Source: Candidatus Bathyarchaeota archaeon A05DMB-2 (GTDB taxonomy: Archaea > Thermoproteota > Bathyarchaeia > Bathyarchaeales > Bathycorpusculaceae). Taken from it: DNA of 64,000 bases. Where the stretch lies: positions 1-64,000 of the forward strand of contig JAAKEZ010000010.1 of the NCBI GenBank assembly GCA_018475625.1, in the 5' to 3' direction. The notes below the pieces were generated by a model. The model was not told the origin of the DNA, ran no database searches, and worked only from the letters and a program-made list of their open reading frames with translations. The number at the start of each line of letters is the position of its first letter. Within the stretch, counting starts at the first letter, position 1. This document shows, in pieces, positions 17,229 through 24,829 of this stretch. The translations under genes were made by a program, and so were the position numbers.

Positions 17229-17830
17229 AGAACCGCAAGGATTATTTTAACGCGTCAGCAGTCACTTGGGATCAACGCTATCAAAACAGGGCGTTGGCAG
17301 ACTTCATAGGCCAACTTGTACCTACATTCAACCTGAAGCCGGGTCAAAGGGTTTTGGACGTGGGCACAGGCACAGGAATCCTGATTCCTTATCTGCTTAA
17401 GGCTGTAGGTTCAACAGGTCACGTTACAGCTGTAGATTACGCCGAGAAAATGGTCGAAATATGCAAAGCAAAATACGCCAACATTCCAAACGTCAGCGTA
17501 GCCCTTCAACAAGCTGAGAACCTCGATTTTTACCCAGAATCTTTTGACGCAGTTACCTGCTTCGGCTTATTCCCTCACTTGGAAGATAAAGAAGCAGCGT
17601 TAAAGCAATTGAATCGTGTGCTAAAACCCGGCGGCAAGCTCATAATTGCCCATGCCCTCAGTAGCGAGGAAATAAAAGCCCACCACCGTAACGCTTCAGT
17701 GGTTGCTCAGGATACACTTCCTAGCGAAGCGGAAATGAGGCGGCTTTTGAAGCAAGCAGGGTTTATTGGAATTAAAATCACTGATGAGCCGGGATGTTAT
17801 GTTTGTTTGTCAACTAAGCCGCAAGCGTAA
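17225..17830 (+). CDS. class I SAM-dependent methyltransferase
   Basis: A 201-aa methyltransferase of the UbiE/Methyltransf_11 type: motif I VLDVGTGTGILIPYLL, acidic VTAVDYAEKM, motif II FDAVTCFGLFPHLEDKEAAL and motif III VLKPGGKLIIAHALS. It starts at a TTG overlapping the stop of the transporter gene (TTGA). Coupling to an ECF S-component suggests modification of, or response to, the imported small molecule; this is inference. Confidence 0.85.
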   Translation: MKNRKDYFNASAVTWDQRYQNRALADFIGQLVPTFNLKPGQRVLDVGTGTGILIPYLLKAVGSTGHVTAVDYAEKMVEICKAKYANIPNVSVALQQAENLDFYPESFDAVTCFGLFPHLEDKEAALKQLNRVLKPGGKLIIAHALSSEEIKAHHRNASVVAQDTLPSEAEMRRLLKQAGFIGIKITDEPGCYVCLSTKPQA

Positions 17831-17849
17831 TGTGACCGCTTCTTTATCC

Positions 17850-18599
17850 TTATTCTAGTAGCAGAACGAGCGCCATTATTGTTACTCCAAGGGCGATGGC
17901 GGTCATTTGCAACGCCGCTTTTTTTGGTTCAGGTTCGTCTTTGCGTAGTTCAGGGATTAAATCAGATCCTGCGATGTAGATGAAGTTGCCCGCTGCGAAT
18001 GGTAACAGCAATGGAATAAATCCGTCCACAAAAGAGCCCAGAATGAATGCAACCGAAGCGCCGAGGATTGCGGCTAGAGCGGTTAACAGGTTGAGCCATA
18101 ATGCTTTTTTCTTGGTAAAGCCGCCGTAAACTAGAACTCCGAAGTCTCCGAGTTCTTGGGGAATTTCGTGGAAAACCACCGCGAGCGTTGTGGCTAAACC
18201 GATTGGGATGTTGATCAGGTAGCTACCGCCGATTATTAAGCCGTCTATGGTGTTGTGAATGGCATCGCCTAACAGGTTCATGTATACGAAGGAATGAGGA
18301 TGCTGGGTTGTCGTCGGTATGTGGCAGTGTCTCCACTGCAGAAATCGCTCCACGACGAATGCGGAGAAAATGCCGAAGATGATGAGAATAGACACGGAAA
18401 TTGCCATCTCGTTTTGCTCCATTGCCTCAGGGATGAGGTGAATGAACGCGTCTCCGAATAGGCTGCCTGCGGAGAAGCTGACTAAGTAGAGAAGTATCTT
18501 CCTAAGGTTTGTGTCATTCAACCAAAGAGTCAGTATGCCTACTACAGAGATCAGACTGACGCTGAGGACACTTACTAACCCGAATAGCAAAGCACTCAT
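17850..18599 (-). CDS. ZIP family metal transporter
   Basis: A 249-aa ZIP family divalent-cation transporter with about eight membrane helices. The metal-binding helices 4 and 5 carry LGDAIHNTIDGLIIGGSYL (H-N-x-x-D) and VVFHEIPQELGDFGVLV (H-E-x-P-x-E-x-G-D), the family's core. A His-rich loop HCHIPTTTQHPHSF sits between helices 3 and 4. Likely substrate Zn2+ or another divalent metal. The start faces a NikR-type regulator on the other strand across a 98-bp region with an inverted repeat, so metal-dependent repression is likely. Confidence 0.92.
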   Translation of the reverse strand: MSALLFGLVSVLSVSLISVVGILTLWLNDTNLRKILLYLVSFSAGSLFGDAFIHLIPEAMEQNEMAISVSILIIFGIFSAFVVERFLQWRHCHIPTTTQHPHSFVYMNLLGDAIHNTIDGLIIGGSYLINIPIGLATTLAVVFHEIPQELGDFGVLVYGGFTKKKALWLNLLTALAAILGASVAFILGSFVDGFIPLLLPFAAGNFIYIAGSDLIPELRKDEPEPKKAALQMTAIALGVTIMALVLLLE

Positions 18600-18632
18600 G
18601 TGGAACTCCGAGACAAGAATGAACTGTGACGA

Positions 18633-18662
18633 TTTATTAATTTTTTCACGATTATTAATAAA
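18633..18662. promoter_or_regulatory. inverted-repeat operator between ZIP and NikR genes
   Basis: TTTATTAAT (18633-18641) and ATTAATAAA (18654-18662) form a perfect 9-bp inverted repeat with a 12-base spacer. It overlaps the A/T-rich promoter region of both divergent genes (AAAATTTATAAG follows at 18661). The long spacer is typical of NikR operators, whose half-sites are contacted by two ribbon-helix-helix dimers. The half-site sequence itself differs from the E. coli site. Confidence 0.5.
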
Positions 18663-18697
18663 AATTTATAAGTTTAGCCACATGTTCCTAATAACTC

Positions 18698-19084
18698 ATG
18701 AGCATCATAAGCATTTCAATCCAGAAAAATCTTCTGGATCAAATCGACCAATACGCCAAGCAGCAAGGTTTTGCAAACCGCTCCGAAATAGTCAGGCAAG
18801 CGTTACGGTCTTATATTTCAGAGAGCAAGCGACTCAATGAGCTTCAAGGAAGAATCACAGCCACCATAACACTTGTCTACCAGAGAGACGGCCGAAGAGG
18901 ACAAGTAATGGATATACAGCACAATTACAGCGCTACCATCTTGACGTATCTCCACTCGCATGTTGAGGCTGGTTCCTGCATAGAGGTCATAGTCACCAAA
19001 GGCGAAGCCGAAACTATAAGGCAACTTGTTAAAGCGTTAAAGTCCAGCAAGCAAATCTCAGAAGTCAAAGTTACAATACTATAA
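18698..19084 (+). CDS. nikR: NikR-type metal-responsive regulator
   Basis: A 128-aa regulator with an N-terminal ribbon-helix-helix (ISISIQKNLLDQIDQYAKQQ, about residues 3-45) and a C-terminal ACT-like metal-binding domain. H75, H86, H88 and C94 match the four-residue nickel site of E. coli NikR (H76, H87, H89, C95) in kind and spacing. It is divergent from a ZIP transporter and probably represses it and itself. Whether the metal sensed here is Ni2+ or the ZIP substrate cannot be told. Confidence 0.9.
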   Translation: MSIISISIQKNLLDQIDQYAKQQGFANRSEIVRQALRSYISESKRLNELQGRITATITLVYQRDGRRGQVMDIQHNYSATILTYLHSHVEAGSCIEVIVTKGEAETIRQLVKALKSSKQISEVKVTIL

Positions 19085-19105
19085 AATGAAGATGCGTAGC
19101 GTGGT

Positions 19106-19474
19106 TTACCATTTTGTGAGGTAAACCTTGCCGCCTTCCTTGGCTGCGCGGACTAGTTCGCAGTGGCGGAGAACGGCGAACTGCTGCTCGAGTTCTTCGG
19201 TTCTCATCCCGAGTTGCGCGGCGAGTTTTTCTTTGGTAATTTTGCCTTTTTCCTCGATTATGCGGTAAATTTGTTTCTGCAGTTCCGTAAGCCCTGCGGT
19301 GCCCGATTGTCCTAGCTGTTTTCGTATCGACAATGCGGAAGATACTGCCATGGGGTCGCAGGCTTTCGGCGGGTTTGTCTCGTACATGTAGCAGTCTTCG
19401 CACAGCACTTTGCCGTGGAAATCGTAGCCCTCCCCTTCCTTAAGGTTTATTCCGCAACGGTCACACTGTATCAA
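19106..19474 (-). CDS. zinc-ribbon/LIM-like plus winged-helix protein, 122 aa
   Basis: The N-terminus carries CDRCGINLKEGEGYDFHGKV followed by LCEDCYM, a treble-clef zinc site with C-x2-C...H...C-x2-C spacing. A winged-helix domain occupies about residues 62-120 (LTELQKQIYRIIEEKGKITK, then AAQLGMRTEELEQQFAVLRH). This combination is common in archaeal regulators that respond to redox or protein partners. No operon partner: it lies between convergent nikR and the DUF362 gene, with its own promoter region at 19475-19540. Confidence 0.7.
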   Translation of the reverse strand: MIQCDRCGINLKEGEGYDFHGKVLCEDCYMYETNPPKACDPMAVSSALSIRKQLGQSGTAGLTELQKQIYRIIEEKGKITKEKLAAQLGMRTEELEQQFAVLRHCELVRAAKEGGKVYLTKW

Positions 19475-19573
19475 TACGCATCTCCCATGTAAGGTAGCTT
19501 GCTCGTGCTTATTTCTGTTTTTCTTTGACGCCGATTTTTTTATAAACTTAAGTTCGTGAAAGCGGGTGTATGC

Positions 19574-20599
19574 TCAACTTATCCTAGTTATCTCTGGGTT
19601 TACTTCGCCCTGTATGCCGAGCGCTTTAGCTTCCTGAACCTGCAGCATGCAATCCACGTCATAAGCGTCGTTGAATAGTTTGTAGTCAACCATCTTTAGA
19701 AACGCACCGTCAATGGAAACCGGCGAGTCAGAGGCGAATATGCCAACGTCATTCATCATGATTTCGCCTGGACCCGGTACACAGTCACAGTACTGGGTGA
19801 TGTCTTTGGCGAAGCTCACGTACGACACCTTGTCCTTCTTGAAGGTTGAGAGTACGCCGTACGCCGCGGACGCGAGCGCCCTGCAGAGGTTTTCTTTGTC
19901 GACGAATTTGATAGCGTCCATAGGACAGGCTTCGATGCATAAGAGGCAGCGCATGCACAGTGGTGACGTGTTGCGAGCTTTACCCTCTATGATTTCGGGC
20001 AGGTCCAGAGGGCATGCTTCTTTACATTTGCCGCAGCCACTGCATTTTGACGTGTCGATTTCTAAGCCTATAGTTCGGTGCTGGCGCAGTTTGCCCGCTC
20101 GCGAGGTGCAGCCCATGCCGAGGTGTTTTATGGCGCCGCCGAAACCGCTGAGTGCGTGACCCTTGTCATGCGACACCACAACCATGGCGTCAGCCTCAGC
20201 AATTACGCCGGATACCTCGATTTCCTGCAGGATGCCCCGGGTTTTTACTGTTCGATAATTCTCGCTTCGGAGCCCGTCCGCCACTATGAACGGCGCCATA
20301 TTGAACCCGTTCGTAAAAGCTGTTATTATGTGGTCGTACGCGTTGTTGCGTTGCGCGTGGTAATAGGTGTTGGAGTCTGTGAGGAACGGCTTGCCGCCTG
20401 CCTCCTTGACTCTGCGGACTATGTCGTGGATGAAGAACGGTTGCACGTAGTACGGGTTGCCTAACTCGCCCACGTGCAGTTTGACGGCTACGAGGTCGCC
20501 TTTTTCCACACAGTCAAATGTGCCAGCGGCGTCGTAGAGGCGGTTAGCCTCCTTCATCAAGTCACGTGTAGTGTCCCAAGGGACAAAATGGACTGCCAT
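19574..20599 (-). CDS. DUF362 protein with two 4Fe-4S clusters
   Basis: A 341-aa protein. The N-terminal DUF362 domain (VAVKLHVGELGNPYYVQP, KPFLTDSNTYY) is followed by a ferredoxin-like insert with CSGCGKCKEACP and CMRCLLCIEACP, which would bind two 4Fe-4S clusters. Such proteins are widespread in anaerobes; their reaction is undefined, and some annotation calls them Fe-S center or uroporphyrin-like proteins. The presence of oxygen-sensitive clusters agrees with an anaerobic host. Monocistronic. Confidence 0.85.
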   Translation of the reverse strand: MAVHFVPWDTTRDLMKEANRLYDAAGTFDCVEKGDLVAVKLHVGELGNPYYVQPFFIHDIVRRVKEAGGKPFLTDSNTYYHAQRNNAYDHIITAFTNGFNMAPFIVADGLRSENYRTVKTRGILQEIEVSGVIAEADAMVVVSHDKGHALSGFGGAIKHLGMGCTSRAGKLRQHRTIGLEIDTSKCSGCGKCKEACPLDLPEIIEGKARNTSPLCMRCLLCIEACPMDAIKFVDKENLCRALASAAYGVLSTFKKDKVSYVSFAKDITQYCDCVPGPGEIMMNDVGIFASDSPVSIDGAFLKMVDYKLFNDAYDVDCMLQVQEAKALGIQGEVNPEITRIS

Positions 20600-20768
20600 G
20601 ATGTTGACCCTCCATGTTAAAGATAAACATGCAAATACGATATTTAAACGAAAACGCGAAACTAACGGTTATCGAATTATAGCTCAGCTTCTGTGCGTAG
20701 TCTATTCAAAGTATGTGCGTAATGAGTGGGCTTTAATAATGCTCATAAGAGAGGTGTTTGTTTATTTC

Positions 20769-21215
20769 TTATTCGTCGTTGCCAAGTGCTGTTACCGTGA
20801 TGGTCTCCTCGTCTTTTCCTGAATCTTCGGCTGCTTCTTCCACTGTTTCTGTGCTATCCTCAGCGCATTCGCTTGTTGCTGCGTTTTCTTTTCTGTTGAT
20901 GGATGCTATTGTTAATTTTTCCAGTTGTGTTTCCAGCAAGCCGATTTTGGTCTGGAGTTGGTTTATTGCTTCCTGTTTTGCGGCGTTTTCGTTTTTTAAT
21001 TGCTTGATTGCTATTTTCTCCGCAAGCACTTCTACGCGTGTCTCTAACTGTTTTAGTTCTTCGTCTAGGTCACGGGCTTCTTCTTGTAGGCGTGCTTTTT
21101 CGTTTCGTAATTGTTCAAGTTCGATTGAAGTGTTCAATTCTGGGTCACTGAGGATATGCATAGCGGTTGCGGGGATAATTTGTTTATGAAAGGGAAATAT
21201 ATATGGAGAATTCAA
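20769..21215 (-). CDS. coiled-coil protein, 148 aa
   Basis: Not recognised. Residues about 30-110 form an unbroken heptad-like coiled coil (LEQLRNEKARLQEEARDLDE...LETRVEVLAEKIAIKQLKNE). The C-terminus is very acidic (SECAEDSTETVEEAAEDSGK). No membrane segment. It lies upstream of, and divergent from, the chemotaxis operon with about 150 bp between, so a role as a cytosolic scaffold is possible but unproven. Confidence 0.6.
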   Translation of the reverse strand: MNSPYIFPFHKQIIPATAMHILSDPELNTSIELEQLRNEKARLQEEARDLDEELKQLETRVEVLAEKIAIKQLKNENAAKQEAINQLQTKIGLLETQLEKLTIASINRKENAATSECAEDSTETVEEAAEDSGKDEETITVTALGNDE

Positions 21216-21368
21216 TTGTTGGGGGTGGGTTAGGTTTGCCGTTTAGGTGATTTGTTTTTGGGTTTTGGCTGATTCGTTTTGGGGTTACGAATAATCGTGT
21301 ATATTAATACACAATACTTATATTCTAAATCAGAATTAAAAAAGCAATCAGGTGTGAGGAAAAACGGT

Positions 21369-21737
21369 ATGGGAACAGTTCTCGTAGTAGATGACGCCAA
21401 ATTCATGAGAGCAGTACTCACCAAAATAATCGTGGAATCAGGCCACGAAGTCATAGCAGAAGCAGCAAACGGCGACGAAGCCATACAACAATTCCAACAA
21501 GCAAAACCCGACTTAGTGCTGATGGATATAGTCATGCCGCCGGGAACCAAAGCGAAAGACGGCATCGAAGCCCTCAAGCAGATAGTCCATGAGAGTCCAT
21601 CAGCAAAAGTTGTAATGGTCAGTTCTTACGGGCAGCAAGCGCTAATAGCTGAAGCACTCAAAGCCGGAGCCAAAGATTTCATCGTAAAGCCTTTCCAACC
21701 CCAGAAAGTGATGGAAGCACTCGCCAAGTATTGCTGA
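21369..21737 (+). CDS. cheY: chemotaxis response regulator CheY
   Basis: A 122-aa stand-alone receiver domain: acidic pair VLVVDDAKFMR, phospho-acceptor Asp53 in LVLMDIVMP, switch Ser in VMVSSYGQ and Lys in DFIVKPF. The GTKAKDG loop after the active site is common in archaeal CheY and contributes to CheF/ArlCDE docking. ATG 21369 is preferred, with GAGG about ten bases upstream; the frame is open to 21279 without family similarity. First gene of the chemotaxis operon. Confidence 0.93.
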   Translation: MGTVLVVDDAKFMRAVLTKIIVESGHEVIAEAANGDEAIQQFQQAKPDLVLMDIVMPPGTKAKDGIEALKQIVHESPSAKVVMVSSYGQQALIAEALKAGAKDFIVKPFQPQKVMEALAKYC

Positions 21738-21747
21738 GGAGCAGCCT

Positions 21748-22377
21748 TTGCCAACCAATCTCCTAGATTCACACGACGTTAGAATAGAAAAAACAGTTTC
21801 CTTAGTCAACATCATGGAACTGCCCAAACTTGACACCCGACCGACCCTGCGCCCACAGAGGACAACAGCATGCATAACGCATCCTCAACTGAGCCCAGCA
21901 GTGAACGAGGTGCGTGTCGGTATGGCAGAGATGAAAATTGAAAACAAACCAGTAGAGTTAGTTACAAGCGTCGGTTCATGCGTGGCATTATGCATATACG
22001 ATTCAGCAAATAGGTGCGGGGGCTTAGCCCATGTAATGCTTCCGCACTCCTCCATCGCATCAAACGACTCCCTCCCAAGCAAATTCGCTGACACAGCTGT
22101 TCCTGCCTTAGCTAAGGCGGTGCGAGAAATCGGCAGACAAGAAGCGTGCCTTTCTGCCAAAATAGCAGGTGGCGCCAACGTATTCTTAAACCTTAAGGGT
22201 CTTGGTCCAGCTATTGGCTTGAAGAACGTTGAAGCCGTCAAAGCAGCGTTGAACGCTAACAAAATTTGGTTAGCTGCTGAGGACGTGGGAGGTTCGTATG
22301 GGCGCAGAATAGTGTTTAACGTCAAGACTGGAGTTGTAGTGGTTCGATTTTCCAACGGAGAGATTAAAAAACTGTGA
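21748..22377 (+). CDS. cheD: chemoreceptor glutamine deamidase CheD
   Basis: CheD deamidates receptor glutamines and, in bacteria and archaea, partners with CheC to tune adaptation. The catalytic Cys is in TSVGSCVALCIYD and the His in LAHVMLPHS, with the third site in KIAGGANVF. TTG 21748 has GAGGAG six bases upstream, so the 209-aa form is plausible; the first 50 residues are an extension not usual in CheD, and translation could instead begin at ATG 21813 (MELPKL). Followed directly by cheC through a GTGA overlap. Confidence 0.92.
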   Translation: MPTNLLDSHDVRIEKTVSLVNIMELPKLDTRPTLRPQRTTACITHPQLSPAVNEVRVGMAEMKIENKPVELVTSVGSCVALCIYDSANRCGGLAHVMLPHSSIASNDSLPSKFADTAVPALAKAVREIGRQEACLSAKIAGGANVFLNLKGLGPAIGLKNVEAVKAALNANKIWLAAEDVGGSYGRRIVFNVKTGVVVVRFSNGEIKKL

Positions 22378-23102
22378 CCGGAAAAATCAGTAAAACCGCG
22401 GCTTCAAGCAAGAAAGATTTAGAGATACTTCTGGAGTTTGGCAGCATCGGTGCGGGGCACGCGGCAACTTCTCTGTCTGAGATTCTTCAGCAACCTGTAA
22501 CGATTGATATTCCGCGGATATGCAGCGTTTCTCCCAATGTGTTGCCCAAGCTTTATCACAACCGCGATATGCCAGCGACTGCGGTTTACATCCATCTCAA
22601 AGAAAAATTCGAGTGTCACTTCCTGTTTATTTTTGAAATGCCCGAACTGAAAGAAATCACGAACATGATGGCGCTGGCTCTTTCCCCGAACGCGCGGGAA
22701 CCGTCCATGGAGCTATCTGCAACAGAGGAACTGGGCAACATTCTCATAGGGTCATTTCTCACTGCGATTTCTGATTTCACAGGGATAAACCTTGTCTCAA
22801 CACCACCTCTGCTGATAGGCGCCCCCTTTGATTCTATAATTAGCGATTTTGTGCGCAAGTTATCCTCAACCTCTGGCGAAGCAATAGTTTTTGACACATG
22901 CTTCAAGCGCGCTGGCGGTGGTTATGCGCCTGCTCAGCTTATGATATTTCCGAGTCCTGAACTGCGCGAGCTGTTGATACGCAAATCCACTGAAATTATC
23001 GATGGGAAAGTGGAAAAAGGCGGTAATATTGAACTAATTTGCGCTGAAAAACTGGCAATCGAGGTTGATGGTGCTACGCGCCGCAGAAGGCGACAAAAAT
23101 AG
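22374..23102 (+). CDS. cheC: CheY phosphatase CheC (first paralog)
   Basis: A 242-aa CheC/CheX/FliY family protein that dephosphorylates CheY and binds CheD. The family has two pseudo-repeated E-x-x-N active sites. The first repeat reads LLEFGSIGAGHAATSLSEIL, with Ser24 where the catalytic Asn should be. The second reads SATEELGNILIGSF, with Glu119 and Asn122 intact. So one of two sites should be active. The C-terminus has a basic tail (ATRRRRRQK). GTG start at 22374 overlaps the cheD stop. Confidence 0.9.
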   Translation: MTGKISKTAASSKKDLEILLEFGSIGAGHAATSLSEILQQPVTIDIPRICSVSPNVLPKLYHNRDMPATAVYIHLKEKFECHFLFIFEMPELKEITNMMALALSPNAREPSMELSATEELGNILIGSFLTAISDFTGINLVSTPPLLIGAPFDSIISDFVRKLSSTSGEAIVFDTCFKRAGGGYAPAQLMIFPSPELRELLIRKSTEIIDGKVEKGGNIELICAEKLAIEVDGATRRRRRQK

Positions 23103-23118
23103 GTGACAGTGAACAGGT

Positions 23119-23835
23119 ATGAACGCGAATATGGTGCCCTTAAAAACCGTGAACACCAAAGACAAATTCAACAACCTTGACATACTTCTTGAAATCGGAA
23201 GCATGGGCGCAGGGCATGCGACGACAAGCCTCTCCAAGGTTCTGCATGAACCCATAAAAATTGAAGTGCCAAGAGTCCACGTGTTGCCGCCTCACCTTGT
23301 TCCGAGAATCTACGAGAAGCATGACACGGTTGTCGCCGCCACTTTCATGCAGTTAAGAGGCGCTGCAGACTGCGACATCATGCTGATATTCGAGCAAGGA
23401 GAATCCAAAAAGATTGCTAAGTTAATGATTGCTGCAATAACGGAGGAAGAAGCTACTCCTGAAATGGAGAGATCCGCAATTGAAGAAATGGGGTCTATAG
23501 TGCTGTGTTCTTTCCTTAACGCCATGGCAGACTTCACTCTGACAAAGCTTGTTTCGACCCCGCCGCAGCTGATTATCGATTCTTTTGACTCGATTATGGA
23601 TGGTTTATTAATTAAGCAAGCGCTTTGCTCGGAGATTGCGGTAGTTTTTGACGCCCGATTCAAACGATACGCCAGTTCGACAGAAGGATTTCTAATAACT
23701 TTTCCCAGCGACAAGCTTCAAAGAAAGCTTGCGAAAAAAGGGAAGAAATGGTTGAATCGTGAAATTTTCACGCAAAACGGTTTGCCGTCAGATTTGATAG
23801 GATTCGATTCGGGAAGCGTGAAGGCGCGAATGTGA
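23119..23835 (+). CDS. CheC-family protein, second paralog (both Asn sites lost)
   Basis: A 238-aa paralog of the preceding CheC with the same two-repeat layout. Here the first site is LLEIGSMGAGHATTSLSKVL (Ser28 for Asn) and the second is SAIEEMGSIVLCSF (Ser126 for Asn). With both catalytic Asn replaced, phosphatase activity is doubtful and a regulatory role, such as binding CheD or CheY-P without hydrolysis, is more likely. ATG 23119 lies 16 bp after the first cheC. Tandem duplication followed by divergence is the simplest history. Confidence 0.88.
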   Translation: MNANMVPLKTVNTKDKFNNLDILLEIGSMGAGHATTSLSKVLHEPIKIEVPRVHVLPPHLVPRIYEKHDTVVAATFMQLRGAADCDIMLIFEQGESKKIAKLMIAAITEEEATPEMERSAIEEMGSIVLCSFLNAMADFTLTKLVSTPPQLIIDSFDSIMDGLLIKQALCSEIAVVFDARFKRYASSTEGFLITFPSDKLQRKLAKKGKKWLNREIFTQNGLPSDLIGFDSGSVKARM

Positions 23836-23860
23836 GACGACAACGGGAGGAACAGTTGAG

Positions 23861-24790
23861 ATGACGTCGGTTGAAGTTGGCGACTTCCTTGAGAATATTG
23901 CTTTCCAAAAACTGAAGAGGCTACTGCATGAGAGAGTTGGTCTTAACTGCAGTTGTTACCGCGACGATTATCTCAAAAGGCGTTTGGCAGTTCGCTTGCG
24001 AGCTACCGGAACCAACACTTACAGTCGCTATGTCAGGTACTTGAAAAAAAACGCTGTCGAGTACAATCTTGTCCTTAACGATTTGACAATCAACTACACT
24101 GCATTTTTCAGAGACAGAGATGTGTACCTTTACCTTGAGAAAAACGTCCTCCCAACGCTTTTCAAATCCACAGAAGTACGGATGTGGAGCGCTGGTTGTG
24201 CGACAGGTGAAGAGCCTTACTCGCTGGCTATTCTGGTTCATAAACTGCTTGGCGAGAAGTTGCCAACTCATAAAGTAACAATTTTCGCCTCAGATCTTGA
24301 CGAAGATGCGTTGGCTAAGGCTGTAAAAGGCGAGTACGACAGAAAACAACTGAGAGACCTGGAAGACCCATTAATTGACAAGTATTTTTCGAACAACGGC
24401 GCATCTTACCGTGTTAAAGATTTCGTTAGGCACATAGTTCGTTTTGAGAAGCGTGATTTGATGAAGCCTTCTTTGCACAAGAGCTTGGACCTGATACTCT
24501 GCAGGAACGTCATGATATTTTTCTCAAGGGAAAGCCAGCAGCATATTTACATGCGCTTCTACAATGCGCTTCGAGAAGGGGGGTATCTTGTAACTGGAAA
24601 ATCTGAAGTGCTGAGCGGTGAACCCAGCAAGAGATTTTTATGCGCCGATGTTAACTGCCGGGTTTATCAAAAGCCACCGGCAGACGTGAATCGCAGAGTG
24701 CTGAGCGGTTTAGGTGTAGAGAAAGCAGACGAACTTAATCTAAATAATCCCAGATGGAGGACAATGGATAGTTGCACAATACTCAAATAA
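23861..24790 (+). CDS. cheR: chemoreceptor methyltransferase CheR
   Basis: CheR transfers methyl groups from SAM to receptor glutamates. The SAM site MWSAGCATGEEPYSLAI (about residue 110) and LDLILCRNVMIFF are diagnostic, and the N-terminal domain LHERVGLNCSCYRDDYLKRR matches the CheR N-domain. GGGAGGAACAGTTGAG precedes ATG 23861. The length (309 aa) includes a short C-terminal tail beyond the usual 270. No cheB methylesterase is visible in this window. Confidence 0.93.
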   Translation: MTSVEVGDFLENIAFQKLKRLLHERVGLNCSCYRDDYLKRRLAVRLRATGTNTYSRYVRYLKKNAVEYNLVLNDLTINYTAFFRDRDVYLYLEKNVLPTLFKSTEVRMWSAGCATGEEPYSLAILVHKLLGEKLPTHKVTIFASDLDEDALAKAVKGEYDRKQLRDLEDPLIDKYFSNNGASYRVKDFVRHIVRFEKRDLMKPSLHKSLDLILCRNVMIFFSRESQQHIYMRFYNALREGGYLVTGKSEVLSGEPSKRFLCADVNCRVYQKPPADVNRRVLSGLGVEKADELNLNNPRWRTMDSCTILK

Positions 24791-24803
24791 AGTATGCTGG
24801 AAA

Positions 24804-24818
24804 ACGGGCACCGCCCGT
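24804..24818 (+). other. short perfect hairpin between cheR and cheA
   Basis: ACGGGC (24804-24809) and GCCCGT (24813-24818) form a 6-bp stem with a 3-base loop, just upstream of the cheA Shine-Dalgarno AGAGGCAAG. No T-run follows, so it is not a typical terminator. It could slow ribosomes or shape cheA expression relative to the upstream genes. Confidence 0.3.
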
Positions 24819-24829
24819 AAAGAGGCAAG

